64,000 nucleotides of DNA from Clostridiales bacterium (GTDB lineage: Bacteria; Bacillota; Clostridia; Christensenellales; Aristaeellaceae). This document shows positions 59,309 through 64,000 of the stretch, one piece after another (the stretch's first letter is position 1; every line of letters starts with the position of its first letter). Location of the stretch: assembly GCA_004557125.1 (NCBI GenBank), contig SFET01000001.1, forward strand, positions 124,001-188,000. Reading direction: 5' to 3'. The position numbers were made by a program, and so were the translations under genes. The notes beneath the pieces are model-generated. The model was not told the DNA's origin. It worked only from the letters and a program-made list of their open reading frames with translations, and did no database searches.

Positions 59309-60640
59309 TCAATAGGTAATCAGGTACTTGGAGATCTCCCAGTTGCTCACATGGGTGCGATAGGCGTCCCACTCGGCGTACTTGCCCTCGGTGTAGTGGC
59401 TCACCACGTGATCGCCCAGGGCTTCGCAGATCAGCTCGTCCGCCTTCAGGGCGTCCACAGCATCCTTCAGGGAGCCCGGCAGGCTCTTGATGCCCTTGGC
59501 GTCGCGGGTGGCCTCGTCCATGGCGAAGATGTTCTCGGTGATCTCATCCGGCGGGGTGAGGCCCTTCTCGATGCCGTCCAGACCGGCGGCCAGGCACACG
59601 GCCAGCGCCAGGTAGGGGTTGCAGGTCGGGTCGGGGCAGCGCAGCTCCACGCGGGTCGCCTGACCGCGGGCCGCCGGGATGCGGATCAGGGCGCTGCGGT
59701 TGCTGGCGGACCAGGCCAGATAGCAGGGCGCTTCATAGCCGGGAACCAGGCGCTTGTAGGAGTTGACCAGCGGATTGGTGATGGCTGCCATGCCGCACAC
59801 GTGCTTGAGCAGGCCGGCGATGAAGGAGTAGGCCTCCTTGGAGAGCTTGCGGCTGTCGTCGGGATCGAAGAACACGTTCTTGCCGTCCTTGAACAGGGAC
59901 ATGTTGGTGTGCATGCCGCTGCCGTTGATGCCGAACACCGGCTTGGGCATGAAGGTGGCATGCAGGCCGTTCTTCTGGGCCAGGGTCTTGACCGCCAGCT
60001 TGAAGGTCATGATGTTGTCGGCAGCGGTCAGCGCCTCGGCGTACTTGAAGTCGATCTCGTGCTGGCCCTGGGCAACCTCGTGGTGGGAAGCCTCGATCTC
60101 GAAGCCCATCTGCTCCAGCGCCAGGCAGATCTCGCGGCGGGTGCTCTCGCCGTGATCCAGCGGGCCAAGATCGAAGTAACCGGCCTCGTCGGAGGTGGTG
60201 GTGGTGGGGTTGCCGGCCTCATCGGTCTGGAAGAGGAAGAACTCGCACTCCGGGCCCACGTTGAAGGAGTAGCCCATGTCGGCGGCCTTCTTCAGCACGC
60301 GCTTGAGCACGCCGCGGGGATCGCCCACGAAGGGGGTGCCGTCCGGATTGTAAACGTCGCAGATCAGGCGGGCAACCTTACCGTGCTGCGGTCTCCAGGG
60401 AAGCACCGTGAAGGAATCCAGATCCGGATAGAGGTACTGGTCGGACTCGTGGATGCGGACGAAGCCTTCAATGGAGCTGCCGTCGATCATGATCTGGTTG
60501 TTGACAGCCTTCTCAATCTGGGAAGCGGTGATGGCGACATTCTTCAGCTGACCGAAAATGTCGGTGAACTGCATGCGGATGAACTCCACGTCTCCCTCGC
60601 GAACCAGGCGGATGATGTCTTCCTTGCTGTACTTACTCAT
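59309..60640 (-). CDS. glnA: glutamine synthetase, type I
   Basis: A 443-residue enzyme, the short B. subtilis-like GSI form. The start at 60640 (MSKYSKEDIIRLV) follows GAGGAGGT; the longer frame includes the promoter. Active-site segments include NVGPECEFFLF, the ASHHEVAQGQHEIDF metal site, GINGSGMHTNMSLF and SNRSALIRIP. It makes glutamine from glutamate, ammonia and ATP. It lies upstream of the ANTAR-gltBD-amt genes, and its leader carries an intrinsic terminator (60676-60716). Confidence 0.97.
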   Translation of the reverse strand: MSKYSKEDIIRLVREGDVEFIRMQFTDIFGQLKNVAITASQIEKAVNNQIMIDGSSIEGFVRIHESDQYLYPDLDSFTVLPWRPQHGKVARLICDVYNPDGTPFVGDPRGVLKRVLKKAADMGYSFNVGPECEFFLFQTDEAGNPTTTTSDEAGYFDLGPLDHGESTRREICLALEQMGFEIEASHHEVAQGQHEIDFKYAEALTAADNIMTFKLAVKTLAQKNGLHATFMPKPVFGINGSGMHTNMSLFKDGKNVFFDPDDSRKLSKEAYSFIAGLLKHVCGMAAITNPLVNSYKRLVPGYEAPCYLAWSASNRSALIRIPAARGQATRVELRCPDPTCNPYLALAVCLAAGLDGIEKGLTPPDEITENIFAMDEATRDAKGIKSLPGSLKDAVDALKADELICEALGDHVVSHYTEGKYAEWDAYRTHVSNWEISKYLITY

Positions 60641-60675
60641 GACTGCGACCTCCTCAAAAATCTGTCGGAAAATAG

Positions 60676-60716
60676 AAAAAGAGCAAACCGGACGCTCAAC
60701 ATCGCCCCTTTGCTCT
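60676..60716 (-). terminator. terminator-like hairpin in the glnA leader
   Basis: An 8-bp outer stem (60709-60716 with 60680-60687) and an inner GGGCG/CGTCC stem, then TTTTCTATTTT on the minus strand. It lies between the glnA promoter and its ribosome site, so it is an attenuator candidate. Confidence 0.75.
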
Positions 60717-60725
60717 GTTGCGGGT

Positions 60726-60754
60726 ATCATAACAGAATTCACCACGGCTGTCAA
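60726..60754 (-). promoter_or_regulatory. promoter of glnA
   Basis: The minus strand reads TTGACA (60754-60749), 17 bases, TATGAT (60731-60726). Transcription starts only a few bases before the leader hairpin. Confidence 0.8.
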
Positions 60755-60870
60755 GACTTTTTTGCAAGCGAGAAATGTTGATTTTTCGTTTCTTCGGCCT
60801 ATTTCCGAGTTTTTTCCGATATATGACGACAGAAATGAATGTTAAATGAAATTAAACTTGCAATTCCCCA

Positions 60871-60899
60871 TTGACAGCGCCGTCAGATTGTGCTAAGAT
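60871..60899 (+). promoter_or_regulatory. promoter of the T-box/asnB unit
   Basis: TTGACA (60871-60876), 17 bases, TAAGAT (60894-60899), about 20 bases before T-box stem I. Confidence 0.75.
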
Positions 60900-60919
60900 T
60901 CACCCAATTTCAAACGCAG

Positions 60920-61194
60920 ACGCGATGAGGAAGAAAAGTAGGCAGGTTCGAGCAATTCGAAATAATTTGTGGCCACAGAGAGCGGGCGGCGCTGAGAGTC
61001 CCGTGCACAAGCCTGGTGAAAGAACCCTTCCGAGCCCAAACCCAAAGCGATGGTGCAAGTAGGGGCGGCGTGGAGACGGCACGTTACAACCGTCGGGGCT
61101 TGATGGAGCCCGCTAAGAAGCAAATCAGGTGGCACCACGGATCGGCGGCATTCGTCCTGAAACAGAGGACGGGCCGCAAGAATTTCGGAGGTGC
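60920..61194 (+). promoter_or_regulatory. T-box leader, tRNA-Asn specific
   Basis: Stem I closes with GGAAG near 60929 and CTTCC near 61027. The loop-E AGTA is at 60937-60940, the AGAGAGCGGG element near 60976, and the opposite GAAAG is followed by AAC (61023-61025), the Asn specifier. The T-box AGGTGGCACCACGG is at 61127-61140; its TGGC bulge fits a tRNA ending GCCA, as tRNA-Asn does. The following hairpin (GTCCT/AGGAC) lacks a U-tract. Confidence 0.9.
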
Positions 61195-61201
61195 ATTTTT
61201 T

Positions 61202-62782
61202 ATGTGTTCTATCTTTGGCATTGAGAGCAAGACGATTCCCATGGAGCAGATGCAGGCCAGCTTCGATCGCACGATCTCCCGCGGGCCGGACATGTCCCGC
61301 ATGATCGAGGTGGCGTGCGGCTATCTGGGCTTCCACCGCCTGGCCATCATGGGTCTGGACGCGCGCGGCATGCAGCCCTTCGAGCTGGACGGCAGCTACG
61401 TGGTCTGCAACGGTGAACTCTACGGCTTCCGCCCGGTGCGCGAGCGTCTGAAGGCGAAGTACAGCTTCCAGGGCGAGTCCGACTGCGAGATCCTTCTGCC
61501 CCTGTACCGTGAGTACGGACTGGAGATGTTCAAGGCGCTGGACGCGGAGTTTGCACTGATCATTTACGACGCGCAGCGCAGATCCTTCGTGGCCGCGCGC
61601 GATCCCATCGGCATCCGCCCGCTGTACTATGGAGTGCTTGCCGACGGCGGCATGGCCTTCGCCAGCGAGCCCAAGAACCTGGTGGGCCTGTGCAAGACCA
61701 TCCTCCCCTTCCCGCCCGGCTGCTACTGGGCCGACGGCGCGTTCACCCGCTACGCCGATCCCGCCCACGTGGATCAGTTCCAGATGACCAGCATCGACGA
61801 CGCCTGCAGCCATCTGCGTCAGCTTCTGATCGAGGGCGTGGAGAAGCGCCTGGACGCCGACGCGCCGGTGGGCTTCCTGCTCAGCGGCGGCCTGGACAGC
61901 TCCCTAGTGTGCGCCATCGCGGCAAAGTCCCTGGGCAAGAAGATCCGCACCTTCTCCATCGGCATGGACGTGGACGCCATCGACCTGAAGTACGCCCGCA
62001 AGGTGGCCGACTTCATCGGCAGCGACCACACCGAGGTCATCATCAGCGAGAAGGACGTTCTGGACGCGCTGGAGCCGGTGGTGGAGCTGCTGGGCACCTA
62101 CGACATCACCACCATCCGCGCCAGCATCGGCATGTACCTGGTCTGCAAGTACATTCACGAGAACACCGATGTCCGCGTACTGCTGACAGGCGAGATCTCC
62201 GACGAGCTCTTCGGCTACAAGTACACCGACTTTGCGCCCGACGCCGCCGCCTTCCAGGAGGAGGCCGAGAAGCGCATCCGCGAGCTGCACATGTACGACG
62301 TGCTCCGCGCCGACCGCTGCATCTCCGTCAACTCCCTGGAGGCCCGCGTGCCCTTCGGCGACCTTGCCTTCGTGCACTACGCCATGTCCATCGATCCCGC
62401 CATGAAGATGAACAGCTACGACATGGGCAAGTACCTGATCCGCAAGGCCTTCGCCGACGATCACCTGCTGCCCGAGGAGATTCTGTGGCGGCAGAAGGCA
62501 GCCTTCAGCGACGCAGTGGGCCACTCCATGGTGGACGACCTGAAGGCCCTGGCCGCGCGCAGCTACACCGACGCGGAATTTGAGGACAAGCGCATGCAGT
62601 ACGACCACGCCCGCCCCTTCACCAAGGAGAGCCTGCTCTACCGCGAAATCTTCGAGAAGTACTACCCCGGACAGTCCCACATGGTGGTGGACTTCTGGAT
62701 GCCCAACAGGACCTGGCCGGGCTGCGACGTGGACGATCCCTCCGCGCGCGTGCTGAAGAACTACGGCGACAGCGGCAAGTGA
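61202..62782 (+). CDS. asnB: asparagine synthetase (glutamine-hydrolysing)
   Basis: A 526-residue enzyme. Cys2 after Met removal is the glutaminase nucleophile (MCSIFGIESK); the glutaminase pocket includes FHRLAIMGL, VVCNGELYG and SDCEILLPLY. The synthetase half has the PP-loop LLSGGLDSSLVC (about 225-236) and SLEARVPFGDLAFV. It makes asparagine from aspartate, ATP and glutamine. A T-box reading Asn controls it, so it is induced when tRNA-Asn is uncharged. The ribosome site GGAGGTG precedes the ATG by eight bases. Confidence 0.96.
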   Translation: MCSIFGIESKTIPMEQMQASFDRTISRGPDMSRMIEVACGYLGFHRLAIMGLDARGMQPFELDGSYVVCNGELYGFRPVRERLKAKYSFQGESDCEILLPLYREYGLEMFKALDAEFALIIYDAQRRSFVAARDPIGIRPLYYGVLADGGMAFASEPKNLVGLCKTILPFPPGCYWADGAFTRYADPAHVDQFQMTSIDDACSHLRQLLIEGVEKRLDADAPVGFLLSGGLDSSLVCAIAAKSLGKKIRTFSIGMDVDAIDLKYARKVADFIGSDHTEVIISEKDVLDALEPVVELLGTYDITTIRASIGMYLVCKYIHENTDVRVLLTGEISDELFGYKYTDFAPDAAAFQEEAEKRIRELHMYDVLRADRCISVNSLEARVPFGDLAFVHYAMSIDPAMKMNSYDMGKYLIRKAFADDHLLPEEILWRQKAAFSDAVGHSMVDDLKALAARSYTDAEFEDKRMQYDHARPFTKESLLYREIFEKYYPGQSHMVVDFWMPNRTWPGCDVDDPSARVLKNYGDSGK

Positions 62783-62812
62783 CGTCCGTCCAACACGGAC
62801 AATCCGCCGGAC

Positions 62813-62840
62813 TTGACAAGCAACGGCAAATCCATTACAC
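62813..62840 (+). promoter_or_regulatory. promoter for the aldo/keto reductase gene
   Basis: TTGACA (62813-62818), 16 bases, TACACT (62835-62840), upstream of the terminator-like hairpin at 62871-62915. Confidence 0.6.
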
Positions 62841-62870
62841 TGAATTCAGATGAATTTGCACAGCAAGCTG

Positions 62871-62915
62871 TGCCCGCCCCTGAGACGGAGAAAAATTCTC
62901 CCGGGGCGGGCTTTT
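62871..62915 (+). terminator. terminator between asnB and the reductase gene
   Basis: A 9-bp GC stem (62871-62879 with 62902-62910) with a GGAGAA/TTCTCC inner helix, then TTTTT. A smaller hairpin (62857-62872) overlaps its left arm, so the two may be alternatives. Confidence 0.85.
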
Positions 62916-62944
62916 TGCGGGCTGCAAGCGGAGGAGGAGAAGAG

Positions 62945-64000
62945 ATGATTTACAACAATTTTCAGAATGAGAAGCTCTCCCTGCTGGGCTTCGGTGCGAT
63001 GCGCCTGCCCTGCGACGCGGACGGCAAGGTGGACGAAGCGCAGGTCGCGGAGATGGTGCGCCTGGCCTTCGAGGGCGGCGTGAACTACATCGACACCGCG
63101 TGGCCCTACCACGGCGGACAGTCCGAGTCCGTGCTGGGCCGCGTGCTGGCGGACTACCCCCGGGACAGCTACTACCTGGCCTCGAAGTTCCCCGGACACC
63201 AGATCAGCGAGCGCTACGATCCCGCCGCCATCTTTGAGGAGCAGCTGCGCAAGTGCCGGGTGGATCACTTCGACTTCTACCTGCTGCACAACGTGTGCGA
63301 ACAGTCCCTCCACACCTACGACGACCCGCGCTGGGGCATCGTGGACTACTTCCTGGAGCAGAGGAAGCTGGGCCGCATCCGCCACCTGGGCTTCTCCAGC
63401 CACGCGGGCTACGACTGCCTGAAGGACTTCCTGGATCGCTACGGCGACAAGATGGAGTTCTGTCAGATTCAGCTCAACTACCTGGATTGGACGCTTCAGG
63501 ACGCGAAGGCGCGCTACGAGCTGCTCACCGAGCGCAACATTCCGGTCTGGGTCATGGAGCCCCTGCGCGGCGGCAGGCTGGCAAATCTCCCGGCGGAAAG
63601 CGCAGCGAAGCTGCATGCGCTGCGGAGCGACGAGGGCGTGCCTGCCTGGGCCTTCCGCTGGCTGCAGGGTCTGGACAACGTGAAGATGATTCTCTCCGGC
63701 ATGTCCAGCATCGATCAGATGAAGGACAACCTGCGCACCTTCGTGGAGCGCAGGCCGCTGAGCGCGGAGGAGTGCGCGGCGGTGCTCGACGTCGCCGAGG
63801 GTCTGAAGAACAGCGTGCCCTGCACCGCCTGCCGCTACTGCTGCGACGGCTGCCCACAGGGGCTGGACATCCCGAAGCTCATCTCCGCCTGCAACGACTA
63901 CCGCTACGCCGCCAGCTTCAACGTCTCCATGTCCATCGAAGCCCTGCCGGAGGACAAGCGCCCCTCGGCCTGCCTCGGCTGCGGCGCATGCGCACAGGTC
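62945..64000 (+). CDS. aldo/keto reductase with C-terminal ferredoxin-like domain, 3' end outside window
   Basis: The frame is open from the ATG at 62945 (behind GGAGGAGG) to the last base, giving the first 352 residues. The TIM-barrel part has LGFGAMRLP, NYIDTAWPYHGG (catalytic Asp and Tyr), YLASKFPGH (Lys) and DFYLLHNV (His). After about residue 280 comes a Cys-rich section, CTACRYCCDGCPQGLDIPKL, then CLGCGACAQV, as in Fe-S-containing aldo/keto reductases of anaerobes. It would reduce a carbonyl with NAD(P)H or a ferredoxin-linked donor. Substrate unknown. Confidence 0.92.
   Translation, partial: MIYNNFQNEKLSLLGFGAMRLPCDADGKVDEAQVAEMVRLAFEGGVNYIDTAWPYHGGQSESVLGRVLADYPRDSYYLASKFPGHQISERYDPAAIFEEQLRKCRVDHFDFYLLHNVCEQSLHTYDDPRWGIVDYFLEQRKLGRIRHLGFSSHAGYDCLKDFLDRYGDKMEFCQIQLNYLDWTLQDAKARYELLTERNIPVWVMEPLRGGRLANLPAESAAKLHALRSDEGVPAWAFRWLQGLDNVKMILSGMSSIDQMKDNLRTFVERRPLSAEECAAVLDVAEGLKNSVPCTACRYCCDGCPQGLDIPKLISACNDYRYAASFNVSMSIEALPEDKRPSACLGCGACAQV

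Noticed and set aside
60641..60720. glutamine riboswitch in the glnA leader
   Set aside because: The conserved glnA RNA segments are absent; only a terminator hairpin is present.
60840..60856. GlnR/TnrA-like site TGTTA-N7-TTAAA between glnA and asnB
   Set aside because: It misses a key base of the TNACA half and no GlnR gene is in the window, so it is too weak to report.

Overview
The window is a GC-rich chromosomal stretch with almost no spacer DNA, AGGAGG-type ribosome binding sites and Bacillota-style RNA regulation: a TPP riboswitch, an Asn-type T-box, an ANTAR antiterminator gene and many U-tract terminators. The gene content (5-oxoprolinase Pxp set, TRAP and branched-chain ABC importers, DUF1667 redox operon, glutamine synthetase of the short type I form, Amt-PII fusion) fits an anaerobic or fermentative Clostridia-like bacterium, possibly of the Christensenellales. 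That placement is inferred from style and content only. I saw no tRNA, rRNA, CRISPR array, insertion sequence, prophage or replication origin.

Region 1 (1-15100) looks like an amino-acid scavenging island. It holds an N-acyl-D-amino-acid deacylase (cut by the window edge), a PatB/MalY-type aminotransferase, a GNAT acetyltransferase, a complete liv ABC importer, and divergently the pxpABC 5-oxoprolinase genes with a DUF1445 (D-glutamate cyclase-like) gene. A DctPQM TRAP importer with an HpcH/HpaI aldolase follows. Together these could take up and convert D-glutamate or pyroglutamate to L-glutamate.

Region 2 (15100-25000) holds an Lrp-type regulator divergent from a MATE exporter and a D-2-hydroxyacid dehydrogenase, a second liv importer ending in an alpha/beta hydrolase, and a YgjV-family membrane protein. 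Region 3 (25000-35300) holds a minus-strand set (flavoprotein, secreted M13 protease, small Cys-rich protein, Ntn hydrolase, membrane protein), a TPP-riboswitch-controlled thiamine-precursor ABC importer with a TatD-like hydrolase, a TrmN6-like methyltransferase and a secreted peptidoglycan-binding repeat protein.

Region 4 (35600-44800) holds a three-gene FAD/NAD redox operon ending in DUF1667, an operon of HD hydrolase, pyridoxamine kinase and two-component system, and a copper/redox pair: an HMA-TauE/SafE-cupredoxin protein with CCDP tandem repeats plus a DUF2318 lipoprotein. Region 5 (44900-50950) is a sugar operon: isomerase, Gfo/Idh dehydrogenase and an Rbs-type ABC importer behind one promoter and a LacI-like palindrome.

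Region 6 (51100-62800) is a nitrogen-assimilation block: Amt-PII fusion, gltD, gltB (broken near its 5' end in this sequence), a pseudoreceiver-ANTAR protein, glnA and, divergently, a T-box-controlled asparagine synthetase. The window closes with an Fe-S aldo/keto reductase running off the edge. The most notable observations are the gltB break, the Amt-PII fusion with a changed T-loop, the ANTAR protein lacking a phosphoacceptor, several promoter-hairpin-gene leaders, the T-box without a U-tract, and the CCDP repeat tail.
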